Source of the DNA: Procambarus clarkii
Lineage: Eukaryota; Arthropoda; Malacostraca; Decapoda; Cambaridae
NCBI RefSeq assembly: GCF_040958095.1
Contig: NC_091237.1
Coordinates: 8,421,645 to 8,485,644, forward strand
DNA: 64,000 nucleotides
Direction of reading: 5' to 3'
Shown: positions 1-12,620 of the stretch, piece by piece
Layout: each line of letters opens with the position of its first letter
Position numbering within the stretch: position 1 is the stretch's first letter
Position numbers and translations under genes: made by a program
The notes under the pieces: generated by a model
The model's input: the letters and a program-made list of their open reading frames with translations, nothing else
What the model was told of the DNA's origin: nothing
The model's database searches: none

Positions 1-52
1 GGCTCGTGAGGGCATCTCGACCTTTACTTGAGCTACAGAAATCGTGAGAGGG

Positions 53-443
53 CAACCCGTTCTCGCACTTTCCTTCAGTCAATATGGACTTATTAAATAA
101 GTGCATATGTGACATAATAATTTACTGTGAATATTTTAGTTTACCTCGAAAAGCTTCATAGAAAACACCGACCTTACCTAACCTTCTTAGTATGTTAAGA
201 TAAGCATCTTATTGCTTCGTAATTGCAATTATTACTTAACCTATACCTATAATAGGTTCAGTAATAATTGCAATTACGAAGCAATAAGATGTTTATCTTA
301 ACATACTAAGAAGGTTAGGTAAGGTCGGTGCTTTTTATGAAGCTTTTCAAGGTAAACTAAAATATTCACAATAAATTAGTATGTCACATATGCACGTATT
401 TAATAAGTCAATATTGACTATACGAAAGTGCGAGAACGGGTTG
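53..443. mobile_element. Foldback MITE (long palindrome)
   Basis: Two arms of about 190 bp are reverse complements with few mismatches, meeting near 230-265. The ends read CAACCCGTTCTCGCAC and the reverse complement GTGCGAGAACGGGTTG. The 7-bp sequence GAGAGGG flanks both sides (46-52 and 444-450) and looks like a target-site duplication. No coding capacity is visible. The superfamily is not identified. Confidence 0.8.
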
Positions 444-450
444 GAGAGGG

Positions 451-1700
451 AGGTAGTGCTGTACTGAGCTCCTGGTAGAGGAGGAAAACCCGTAGTTGTG
501 TGCTCCTACAAGCGGAGGTAATCAAGCAGGCGTTTATGTGTGAAGCCTGAGGACGACTGATGGTACTCAAGTCAGGACTAAAAGAAGCCTTGTGAGGCAG
601 TCCTATAGCGATTTTGTGGGCGATCTGTGTGGCCTCCATTGTGAGTTGTGAGGACCAGAACCTGAGTGCCCTCGATAGATAAACTCTGCGGTAAGATAAT
701 ATAACAGTTGTTGCCTGTGTTTGATCGTGTGCCCATCGATTATGGCAAGTGTTTATGTATATGGTATGTATATTTTATTAAGGCAGTAAGCTGAAATAAG
801 AGAGTAGAGGTGAGAGAACAAGCTGGAGGGGCAGGCGATGTGTCCGCCGTTGATGAAGGTCAGTGGATGACTGATGGGGGGGGAAGCCCCAGGTTGGCGG
901 TGGCGCTGGCTGGCAGCATGTCGAAATGGACCCGCCCAAGATTGGGGAGTACAGTCGTGGCGATGTGTTAGTGTTTAAGGAGATGTCGGATGGAGGAGTT
1001 TAACCTTTTGTGAATACATTTAATTATGTTTTATTAGGGAAACATTTTATTCGCATGGCAATGGAATTGCAAGTTTGTGTGAGTAGGAGTTGCTGGAAGA
1101 ATTTCGAGGCCAGGGAAGAAGTTAATGGAGGAAACTTCGAGGCTGGAGCAGTGTGTGCTGAACTCTATGGGAGAGCAGAGCTCCATAGTGAGGAGCTAAC
1201 CTCAAGCAGTGTAAAAGAGCAGTGAAGAAAAGTTTCACGTGTCTCTGTGGGATCAGTGGTGAAGCATCACTGGTGTTTGAAGAGGACTTCATTGTGTATC
1301 AGCTCGGGAGGACTGCAGAAGAGCCCTTGTGAACATTTTGGAGGACCTAGAGATATACATGGCAGTGAGCCTCTAGGAGCAGAACAGAAGTTTATGGTGG
1401 ATACCCAGGATTGTATAAGGGGAGTGCTTGAATTCTTATTGTTGTGTAAGATGCAGTGTAAGGTGAGAGATTGATTTCTTGTGTTGGGGAATATTTATGT
1501 AGATATTTCTGGTGATTCAGCCCCAGGCTGATTTTTAGATTTTTTTAGGGTTGATTGTATAATAATGTGGTGACAAGATTGCAGCCATATTTAGTGAGGG
1601 AGTGGTAAGTGGTAAGCAAAGAGTTAAGCAACCACTTAATCTTAACGGTTGGTGAAGCCAGGATACGATATTGGATTGCTACCGGATTGTAGCGACTTAG
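451..1700 (-). repeat. Dispersed ~2-kb repeat, copy A (reverse, partial)
   Basis: Read on the - strand, this stretch matches parts of the repeats at 1950-3880 and 20490-22391. Shared landmarks include the segment around AATCGCTATAGGA and the segment around GGAGCTCTGCTCT. Homology is patchy. Short open frames here are not conserved between copies and are not annotated as genes. It may be part of an old LTR, but no element boundaries were found. Confidence 0.5.
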
Positions 1701-1735
1701 GGGTTTGCATGATATTTAATTTCAGCCTACTTCAC

Positions 1736-1800
1736 ACCCACTCCTAGTCTCCTCCACACTCACTTCCTAGTCTCCTCTACCACCCCACTCCTATGTTATG
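1736..1800. repeat. Minisatellite, 22-bp unit (short array)
   Basis: A few degenerate copies of a unit containing CTCCTAGTCTCCTCCACAC. The same unit forms long arrays at 19865-20480 and 22391-22760 and a reverse-oriented array at 45885-46085, each next to a copy of the ~2-kb dispersed repeat. Confidence 0.65.
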
Positions 1801-1949
1801 GAGCCCCCCCTCCCATTTCTTCCCAAATCCGGCATTAAGAGTCATATCCGCTGACTCTGCTGATTCCCTGAGGTGCAGGGAGTCTTTTGGCATACAAGGT
1901 GACCCAATTGGTCACCTAATTAGGGAGAAATTTGTGTTTATAAGTTTAT

Positions 1950-3880
<1,931 letters not shown>

Positions 3881-4321
3881 GTTTTCCAGCTACCTGGGAT
3901 CATTACAGTAAGGGGGGTTGGTGGCCCCCCCTGGTACATTCAAAATGGCGACCCCTGCCTACAAATCCGCCATTTTGTGAGCGACGCCAGCCAGCTAGGT
4001 ATTGACTGGCCAAGGTCAAGTGAAGTTGTTGACCGATAAGGGCCCACCAGGACGTCACAGAGAGACCTGGCGAAGGCGCTGGCGAAGGCGTCGCTCAGAG
4101 CTGATCTGACTGTGGATGCGAATAGACGTGCGTCGAATAGCTCTCGAGGTTGGAGGCTCTGGGAGCCTCGCTCAGTGAATTATAAGCGGCCATCGCAGGT
4201 CTACCATTCATGCTCAGGACCCTGTGCTCCTGGGGAGCAGGAATAAGCCAAGTTTAGTGGGTAAAGGGCCAAGTCTTGAGGATATTGTTCGGCAATGACT
4301 CTGACTCGAGAGGGCCTGCCT
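3881..4321. other. Unclassified left flank of Polinton copy 1
   Basis: GC-richer DNA containing a short duplication (CTGGCGAAGGCG twice near 4067-4090) and no convincing open frame. Together with 18540-19860 it forms the locus that Polinton copy 1 entered. Its general look resembles LTR-retrotransposon terminal DNA, but no TG...CA boundaries were established. Confidence 0.35.
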
Positions 4322-4327
4322 GACGTC
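4322..4327. repeat. Target-site duplication, Polinton copy 1 (left)
   Basis: GACGTC lies directly before the element's AG terminus and is repeated at 18534-18539 directly after its CT terminus. A 6-bp duplication is the established Maverick/Polinton signature. The target is itself palindromic. Confidence 0.95.
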
Positions 4328-5232
4328 AGTAGTAGGGGGTAAGCGCCACAGGTAACTTTTTTTTCTGGGGGAAAAAGTTACCTGTGGCGCTTGGGGGTTT
4401 TCAGGTAAATTTAAAATATCACGTGTAGCGCTTGGGGGTTTTCAGGCTAATTTGGGGAGTCACAGATTTGGAATTAAGGAATTCTTATGAGGAAAATAAT
4501 TTCTGAGATTTTAGAGGTTTGTTAAGCGTTCTTATGAGGAAAATAAGTAGGAAAATCTTAAAGAAAAATTTTAGAAAATATCGTGTTTGTGTCACAGCAT
4601 TTCCAGGTGAACTCTACGGACATATTTTGCCTGTTTTCAACTTCGGAAAAGTTACCTGTGGCGCTTCGGGGTTTTGAGGTCAAATATCACGTGTAGCGCT
4701 TGGGGGGTATCCCCCTTCATCTCCTGCCCCTACATCACACCCCTCCCTCCCCCTCCCTTACCTCACAATCTCTCGCGTCACCTGTGTTTACTTAAGCCGG
4801 TCAGCCAGACGCCGCATGCAGGTCACCTCTTATCTTATCTTCTCCATAATATCTGGACCGTCCCTCCACCCCCTCTCTCTCTCTCTCTCCTCTTCATATT
4901 ATTCTCTCTTCCTATTTTTCTGACATCGTAATGTTTTATTCCTTTTTTCATTAACCAGTCAGTTTTACACAAATCAACCGAGGCATCTCAATGTAATCTT
5001 TATTACTGAAACTACCTCCGAGACTATCTAAGCTGGCACCAGCAACCTGCCCCAGGCTATCTGCCCGAGGCAATCATCACCTGATTACCTACCCTGACAT
5101 CTACCAGTCATTGTCAGCATTCGCCACCGTAATAATTTATATATATAAATACATTAGGCGTTAATAAAACATATTTATTTATTTATAATTTATTTAGTCA
5201 TCTAATTCTTAGTTTACCCAATTTATAATAAA
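4328..5232 (+). repeat. Left terminal inverted repeat, Polinton copy 1
   Basis: It matches the reverse complement of 17611-18533 from AGTAGTAGGGGGTAAGCGCC inward to AATTTATAATAAA. The outermost part contains a hairpin whose 20-nt arms read AAGCGCCACAGGTAACTTTT and its complement (about 4341-4392). Subterminal copies of the pieces GCGCTT and GGGTTTTCAGG recur near 4388, 4427, 4663 and 4694. These repeats are plausible binding sites for the integrase or terminal protein (inference). A pyrimidine-rich stretch near 4735-4765 and short AT repeats near 5140-5190 lie further in. Confidence 0.92.
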
Positions 5233-5432
5233 GAGTTTAATCCCAGTATTCGCCAATCATTCTCGCTATTAATAAAACAGCCAAACGCTCACTCAGGGGC
5301 ACATTATTGTTAATACGCTCATTCAGGGGCCCCCTCAGATCGCCTAAGGCCAAAGTCTTAGAGGCCTACACTTTCAGTCAACATTCAATCTTCATCCTGT
5401 TCACAAGGTTCCCCCAGCATAGTCATATCATC

Positions 5433-8400
5433 ATGTCACTGTGTCCCCTGTGCCTGTCTCCTCTCAACAACGAAATCAGGCATGTGTGTCAAACACGATG
5501 TTTAACATGTCTAGGTGAAATGTCCATCAACGCTCTTCAAGAATGCAGACTGTACTGTATAGGATGCAACGGGTCTACACCGCCTGGACATTTTGACATA
5601 ACCTGTACCAGCTGTGGACAACTCGATTGTGCAAATCGTAAGTATCGCTTTTCTCGCACATTCAATAAACTTTCAAAGAAAATATATATCTGAAACACAC
5701 ATACAGACATTCAATTTATATATATTATTCTTATTTCAGTTCATGGTTCTACTTCCTGCCCGTACTGTCGTTGGTCCGTTAACCAGGAACCTCCCACCGA
5801 AGCCAGAAACGTCATTGAACCTCCACCCAAACGCCGTCGCATCATAAATAACCGTACGTTTTCACAATAATTTTCGTAATTTAAAAAGTTAATAATTGTA
5901 TATTTTAACAAGTGTATATACAAGTAATATGTACTCATACAGAAAAATGTTTTCCATTACAGGAGTTCCTATTCGTGATCAAGAGAATCTCATACTTGGT
6001 GGAATCAACATCCCAGCTCGTAAGTAATATTATTATTTATCTGTAATTCAGTTTTTCCTCTTAATTAGACTTTTTGTTTTTCCTCTTAATAAATCCTCTT
6101 ATTTAGACAATATTTTCCTCTTAAAGTTACAAACATTGTTTTTCCTATTAAGGTTTTCAAATCCTCTTAATGTTTTCAAATTTGCTTTCCTCTTAACGTT
6201 TATTCATTGCTAATATTATATTACAGAATCGCCCCTGGATTCAACCCAACCCTCTGAGTGGAGCACGCCTGTACGCAGTCAACCCCAGCTTTCCCAGGAG
6301 CTAGAAGAAGATGCACCAAACGGCAACATGCAGGCTTCCTCAGATGAAGAAGAAGACAATCAACCCCTTGTTCATGACATATCAGATGAAGAAGTCAACG
6401 CTCCGGATTCCCCAGAGGTACTTAACTTAGATAACGTTTTTCCGCGAGTGTTAGAAGTCATACGCCAGTTCGAAGGATCATTCTCGAGACATTCTTTCTC
6501 CATTCCCGGTCATTTAGACGCTGACCCCAGCGTATATATAAATAGGTATAGGGAATTTTTTATAGAATATATAGACAATCAGTTCAGACAAATACAGGAA
6601 GAATTCCCTCCCTCATTTCACATTTACCCAGACGTAAGCCTAATTTTGCAAAAACTTAATCATGCTGACGATCAATATGAAATATTAGACGAAGTATTTT
6701 CAATTAGAGGCGAAACTCAGACTGTTACACAGGAAGAGGTGGAAGTTCTCGTAAATTCATGGGTTGACGAAATGTCTGCTAAAATTGACGAATGCCTAAA
6801 AAATGTCCAATCCTCAAGTATAGGAATTCATTCCATGTCAGGCTTTGCCATTAATTTTTCATATATTCGCCACCCTATGCACCTTGGATCTTACGTACCA
6901 TATCCTGCAAAATTAAAGGGTAAAGAATCAGTATTTAATCCTGAAAGTGAAGGAGATGAGTGTTTGTTACAGTGCATTGCCGCGTATAAAAACTTAGCAT
7001 TGGGCAGGACTATGCATAACGTTAGACGACATTACAAAAACCTTCGATGGTGTAGAAGATTCGTAGTATGGGCAGATGAAGTCAGATTCCCTGTATCATT
7101 TGATAATCTTAAGAAAATAGTGAAGCTTAACAAAATTTCTATTTATATTTATACAGTAACTCATGAAAGTAACAGATACTATCTTAGTTTAGCTAGGAAA
7201 AGCCAAGAAAAGTATGCCGATAAAGTTCCTTTGTTGTTATTAGAAGGCAAGCATCTCTGTCTGATCAAGGACTTTGATAAATTTGTAAAGATTATTAACC
7301 ATAATCGGTATAAAATTCCTAACACTCATAAATTCTGCAAAATTTGCCTTTTACATGCCCCCTTAGATGAAATTCAGGCTCACGAAGAGTCATGCACTGT
7401 ATCCCAAGTATTTTCGTTCTATAATCCTAATGAGAAAATAATTTTTAAAAATTACGGTAGGACCTATAGCCCCACTCACACCGCCTATTACGATTTTGAA
7501 TGTTGTTTAGACCGTCAAAATCCTAGAGGCATGGTGGAATGTAAGCATAAAGCAATTGCTTATGCTTACATGATTTTAGACAGGGAATTCAATGTCGTAG
7601 AAACGTATTCATACGTAGGTCCGGAAGCGGTTAAGTATTTTATTACAGAGCTAGAAGCCTCATGGAAAGCTATTCATGCTCAGCTCCCCAACTTCCCTAA
7701 GAACTTGTCTAGAGAACAGGAAAGAATGTTTCAAAGACAAAATACGTGTCAATTGGGTCATCAAACTTTCAAGAATAAGAAAGATAAACAGACATCATAA
7801 TCACGCTATTCAGGAAAATAATTACTTAGGTGCTTATTGTGTTCGTTGCAATTTACAATGTAAAAATGCTCGTAGATACTTGACCACATTTTCCCATAAT
7901 GCAGCCTATGATCCTGGAATTATACTTAAAGAACTGCCCAAAAATCCTCACCGCGATGTAGAAATTCTAACCAAGGAAGGATTGAAATTTATGCAAGTCA
8001 TCATAGGTGAACTTAAATTCCTAGATAGCCTAGCTCTCCTTAATGGGTCATTAGGAACCTTAGCAAACGAGCACGTTACCAGTAAGATACCCACCAAGTA
8101 TACTGAACACATACTAAATGGCGTATCCGATGAGGCTAAAGCTCTGTTAATTAAAGGTAAACAAAGCCTATGTTATGATTATATTTCTTCCATGGACGTG
8201 TTAGACGAACCTCAGCTCCTGTCGCGAGATAAGTTTTACAATGTTTTACATGACGCTCCACTTTCTGAAGAAGATTATAACAATGCTCTTAAAGTATTTA
8301 ATTTAGGGAACTGTACAAACATCAAGGATTACCTCATGTTATATTTAAAAGTTGACGTAGGAATGCTAGTTGATATATTTACACTTTGGCGAACATCACT

Positions 8401-10155
8401 GAAAGAAATTTATGAACTAGATATTGTTTTCTATGTATCACTTCCTAGTTACGCTTGGGACGCGTTCTTATTTAAATCAAAAGTTGTACACGACTATGTG
8501 TATGATCAGAATGTATATGATTTGTTGAGAAGGAATCTTAGAGGGGGGTTCACATCTTCCATAAGACAATTTACACAGGCTGTTAACGAGCACACTACAT
8601 CTAACCCTAGCTCTGATGACGATACTCACATTTTGTACCTCGACTTCAACAGCCTATATGCAGCGTGCATGGCTGAGGTATTTTCCCAGGGAGGGATTAG
8701 ACAATTAACTGACCTTGAGCGGGATACCTTATTAGGGCAAGGGTTACAACATATCCCCTGTGATCAAGACAAAGGCTATTGGATTTTATGCTATACCAAA
8801 CATGTATCTCCCGAGGTAGCTAGGTATACTGATGATCTGCCCCTTGTACTGTCTCATACTAATATAACTGAGGAGTTTTTGTCAGAGTACAGTAAGAAAA
8901 CCCTTAATGGATGAAAAACGTAAGCTCCCACCTAAAAATACTAAATTAATTGCATCCCACTTGCCCCAAAACAACTACTTAGTGAGCCTTGATTTCCTGC
9001 AATTGCTATTAAAACTAGGGATAGAAGTTGAACGAGTAAAAACAATCTATGAATTTAATCAGGCTCCCTATTTAAAAGATTTTATTTACACCAACATTCG
9101 AGAACGAGCCAATACCACCTGTAAAGTTAAAGAAAAAGCTTTTAAACTCATAAGTAATAGTCTGTACGGGAAATCAATGACAAATATATCTAGATATGCT
9201 AATACTCACCATCTAGTAACGACAAAACATTCATTCTTAACTCATGCAAGAAACCCTTTGTATAAACGAGCTGTCTCTTTAGGTCAAGATAGGGTTCTCT
9301 GTACAGTAATGAAAGACATCCTTAAAGTTACCACTCCTTCTTACATGGGGTATCAGATCTTGCAAATAGCCAAGAGGCGTTTATACGAGTTCTGGTATAA
9401 TGTAGTTAAAGCCCATTATGGGGAGAGAGCTAGACTAATTTATACTGATACAGACTCATTCATATTTACTCTGACCTGTAAAGATGCTTTCCAAGAAATG
9501 ACAAAAGCTCCTCTAGCTTTTATATATAAGCAATCCATATAAGCTCCAAAAGCTTATATGGATTTCAGTAATTTCGACAAAGATCATCCCATGTATTCTG
9601 CTACTCGCAAAGGTGAACTAGGACTCCTCAAGTCAGAAGTAAAGCAGAAAATTATAACTGAATTAATTGCACTCAAGCCTAAAACTTATTCTCTCCTAAC
9701 CCTTGATAAAGAACATTTATGTAAATGTAAAGGGATTCCTTATCACCAATAAAAGAAAATAACACATGCATCTTTTCAGAACACATTAGAGACAAATACA
9801 ACTTTTAATTTTATATCCCGATCCATTCGTAATGTTAACGGACAGATATTCACGTGTAAAACAACTAAGCGCGGTCTGTCAGCTTTTGATGACAAGAGGT
9901 ACCTCATTAGTCCCACAGAGTCATTAGCTTACGGTCACCCAGACATTCCAGAGCGTGAGGTACAGGAAGAGGTACAGGTACAGGTACAGGAAGAGGTACA
10001 GGTAGAGGAAGAGGTGCAGGTGCAGGAAGAGGTGCAGGTAGAGGATCCAGTAATTGTAGATAATCCCCCAACCAAGACGTCAATTGTTCCCCATTTTTAA
10101 TCTTTGGGAAAAGCGGGATAGAGTCGCTCAGCAATTATTCCCTAACAACAACTAA
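5433..10155 (+). pseudogene. polB: Protein-primed family B DNA polymerase, broken (copy 1)
   Basis: This is the replicative polymerase expected to copy the element using a protein primer. Four exons are inferred from GT-AG borders: 5433-5637, 5740-5853, 5963-6019 and 6227 onward, with every junction in the same codon phase. Exon 1 encodes a Cys-rich segment (CPLC, CIGC, CTSC) and exon 2 adds CPYC and a basic PPPKRRR stretch that may be a nuclear signal. Exon 4 carries exonuclease motif YDFE, polymerase motif A (DFNSLY), motif B (NSLYGKS) and motif C (YTDTDS). Against copy 2 the lesions are a 2-nt loss near 7790, a 1-nt gain near 8909, a hairpin-forming insertion near 9519-9553, a stop at 9750-9752 and a 1-nt gain near 10067. 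One Cys of an internal CxxC is replaced by Gly (CQLG). AATAAA follows at 10441. Confidence 0.93.
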
Positions 10156-10440
10156 GTCTATGTTACTGTATTGTCTATGTATTATCTATAACTATATTCT
10201 AATGACTATGATTTATTTTGGTACTGTATTGGCTATGATTTGTTACTGTATTTGATATGAAATGACTCTATTCAAATGTCTATAATATTGTATTGGCTAT
10301 GATTTGTTACTGTATTTGATATGAAATGACTATTATTTAATGTCTATGATATTTTGATATTGCATATTCTATGATTTTATTACTGTATTGGATATGTTCA
10401 AATGTATATGTTATGACTATGATTTATTGGCTATGTTTAA
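10156..10440. repeat. AT-rich degenerate tandem repeat between PolB and late genes
   Basis: Repeated pieces of the type TTACTGTATTGGATATGA and GACTATGATT fill the gap between the PolB stop and the conserved regulatory block. Copy 2 has an expanded version (29396-29860), so length varies while both ends are conserved. No gene is visible in it. Confidence 0.75.
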
Positions 10441-10519
10441 AATAAAAACTCGAATGTAGATTTCGTTTAAATACTCCTTTCATTATATATTTGTAGTTAG
10501 TCTATTGAATCCTAGCAAC
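10441..10519 (+). promoter_or_regulatory. PolB poly(A) signal and putative late promoter (copy 1)
   Basis: AATAAA at 10441-10446 lies about 290 nt after the PolB stop. TATATAT at 10484-10490 lies 30-36 nt before the ATPase ATG at 10520. The block is essentially identical at 29868-29946 of copy 2, although the preceding repeats differ greatly. That suggests a conserved end-of-early-transcript and start-of-late-transcript boundary. Promoter function is inference. Confidence 0.5.
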
Positions 10520-11176
10520 ATGGAAGGGCAGAAAAAAGTTATTACTGAAACCCAGTTGAATATATTTAGTGAACCGTCAAGAATTATTATTGCTGGATTT
10601 TCAAATGGTGGGAAGAGCTATTTATGTGCTAAAATGATAGAGAAATATCAGCAGGACTTTGCAAAAATAATTATCTGTGGAAGCGGGTATAAAGAGTTGA
10701 GAACTAATCCACTCATTAAACATAAGATATCTTTTTACTCTGAAATTGTAAACCCTTTAGACGATCGTGTTCCAGAGGACACATCTCATATATTAGTTGT
10801 TTATGATGACTTGTATGTTGAATCTACAAACTCTAAAATAGTAAGTGATATATTTACTAAGGGACGGCATGAGAACATCTCTGTTATTTTTATAACCCAA
10901 AATATATTTTTCAGTGGGAAATTTTCTAGATCTATAAGTTTAAATGCATCTCATTTTATTCTGCTTAAATCAAGAGACTTGTCCCAGATAGAAACATTAG
11001 GCAGACAAATATTCGGAAAACAAGATGCCAAGAAATTTTTAGACATATATAAGAAAGTGATTTCTCGACAGTATGGGTATTTACTTGTTGACTTGGGCGT
11101 TAAAACACCTGAATCCATAATATTTAGGGGAAATATTGTAAATGAACCCCCATATGAAATAGTGTATCAATGGTGA
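10520..11176 (+). CDS. FtsK/HerA-type (A32-like) genome packaging ATPase, 218 aa
   Basis: P-loop ATPase predicted to pump element DNA into capsids. Walker A is GFSNGGKS (residues 26-33), Walker B is ILVVYDD (91-97), and a downstream FITQN segment fits the sensor position of this family. The length suits Polinton ATPases. The ATG at 10520 is chosen because an in-frame upstream TTG is not a normal eukaryotic start. It is intact here but stopped in copy 2. Its stop overlaps the integrase start in ATGGTGA (11170-11176), and it is the first gene of the probable late unit. Confidence 0.93.
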   Translation: MEGQKKVITETQLNIFSEPSRIIIAGFSNGGKSYLCAKMIEKYQQDFAKIIICGSGYKELRTNPLIKHKISFYSEIVNPLDDRVPEDTSHILVVYDDLYVESTNSKIVSDIFTKGRHENISVIFITQNIFFSGKFSRSISLNASHFILLKSRDLSQIETLGRQIFGKQDAKKFLDIYKKVISRQYGYLLVDLGVKTPESIIFRGNIVNEPPYEIVYQW

Positions 11177-12282
11177 ACATTACACAAACTCTTAATAAGA
11201 TATACAATGACCCCAAGTCCATAGGTGGGTTTGGCGGCGTTTTAAAATTGTATAAGGCTGCAAAGAAAACAATCCCTGAATTAACTATAAAAGATGTGAA
11301 AGACTATTTAAAAACGTCGAATGCATATACCTTACATCTATTAAAAAAACGTAAATTTAAACGAAGACGTATCTTAGCACCTAGACCTAAAGCTTTCTTT
11401 ACCAGTGACTTGGCTGATATGACATTGTTAGCTAAGCACAACAATGATATTAAATATTTATTAGTTTGTGTTGATACATTTTCAAGGTTTGCACACGTAG
11501 TTCCACTATCCACTAAATCACGGCAGAGTGTAAGTGAAGCAATGAAAGCTATTCTGGATTTACCTTCATCAAAAGGGGTAAGGAAGCTTAACACTGATAA
11601 GGGCGGTGAATTCTATAATAAATATATGAAACGATTGTTAGACAGTAAGAACATTGAACTGTACAGTGTATTTTCTCAGGAAACTAAACCCAGCATTGCA
11701 GAGAGATTTATAAGAACATTGAAAACTAAGATATATAAATATTTAACGGCTTATAACACCTTAACCTATATAAATGTCTTGCCTGATATGGTTAAAACAT
11801 ATAATAGAACACCCCCATAGAGAATTAAAGGGGAAAATACCTATTGATGTACATGCTTTATCTTCACCACAAGATGTGACTAGACAGTTTAAGCTCATGT
11901 ATAAAGGGGACCAACAGACTGTACCGCGCATCAGTATTCTTCTCTCTGGGGAAGATACAGTACGGCTCGCCTTATCAAATTGTATTTCAAAGTTCAAAAG
12001 AGGTTTTCATCAACAGAACACCAATGAAATATTTACTATTGCTCAAATTGATACTAAGCAACTTGTAACTATATATTATCTAAAGGACTTAAATAATAGA
12101 CGTATAGAAGCGGGTTTTATAGAGAGGAGCTGACTCCCACCTACTTGTCAGATACATTTGAAATTGAGAGAATTATAAGTAAACGTAAAGTTGGTAATAC
12201 TACTTTATATAAAGTTAGATACGTCGGTTACGACAGTTCATTTGATCAGTGGGTGAATTCAGATGACGTGAAGAAACTATGA
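11170..12282 (+). pseudogene. Retroviral-type DDE integrase with chromodomain, frameshifted (copy 1)
   Basis: Integrase that would join the element's ends to host DNA. The order is an N-terminal basic region (KKRKFKRRR), the rve catalytic core with SDLADM, NTDKGGEF and IAERFIRT, and a C-terminal chromodomain (FEIERIISKRKVG ... YKVRYVGYDSSFDQW). A 1-nt gain near 11813 and a 1-nt loss near 12110, judged against the open copy at 30597-31709, break the frame and later return it. The start overlaps the ATPase stop. The stop overlaps the next start as ATGA (12279-12282). Such chromodomains often bind histone marks and can steer insertion, but this is untested here. Confidence 0.93.
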
Positions 12283-12620
12283 AGAAGCAGCCCCTAGTTA
12301 GCAAGTATCGTGGATTTATCGAACTATTAGCTAGATTAGGTTATAATTCTAGGAAAAAGTTAATTAAGACTCTTAAAAAGGAACATATACTTTGCCTATC
12401 TGAAATATTTAATAATTTCTTAAAAAATAAAATTGAAGTTGGGAAGCCTATTTTAAAGAGACTTTCTAAATATAGAGCTGTACTCCATACATTAGCCTGT
12501 AAGAAGAAGGCTATTTCACTCAAGAAAGACATATTAACGAGTAAAAGAGGAGGTAATTTATTGGGCATTTTACTTCCCATAGCTATAAATTTTATTTCAA
12601 GGCTATTTAATAAGGAATAA
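12279..12620 (+). CDS. Small basic protein with hydrophobic C-terminus, 113 aa
   Basis: A Lys/Arg-rich protein ending in RGG followed by a hydrophobic, probably amphipathic helix (NLLGILLPIAINFISRLF). Small basic proteins with a membrane-active or core-like tail are common in Polintons and adintoviruses. A virion core or membrane-penetration role is therefore possible but not shown. It is open in both element copies with few changes, indicating a real gene. It overlaps the integrase stop by 4 nt (ATGA) and its own stop overlaps the next start as TAATG (12618-12622). Confidence 0.8.
   Translation: MKKQPLVSKYRGFIELLARLGYNSRKKLIKTLKKEHILCLSEIFNNFLKNKIEVGKPILKRLSKYRAVLHTLACKKKAISLKKDILTSKRGGNLLGILLPIAINFISRLFNKE

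Noticed and set aside
5614..5847. Separate 77-codon gene after the Cys-rich frame
   Set aside because: It crosses a clear GT-AG intron; the true exon 2 (5740-5853) is read in another frame continuous with PolB.
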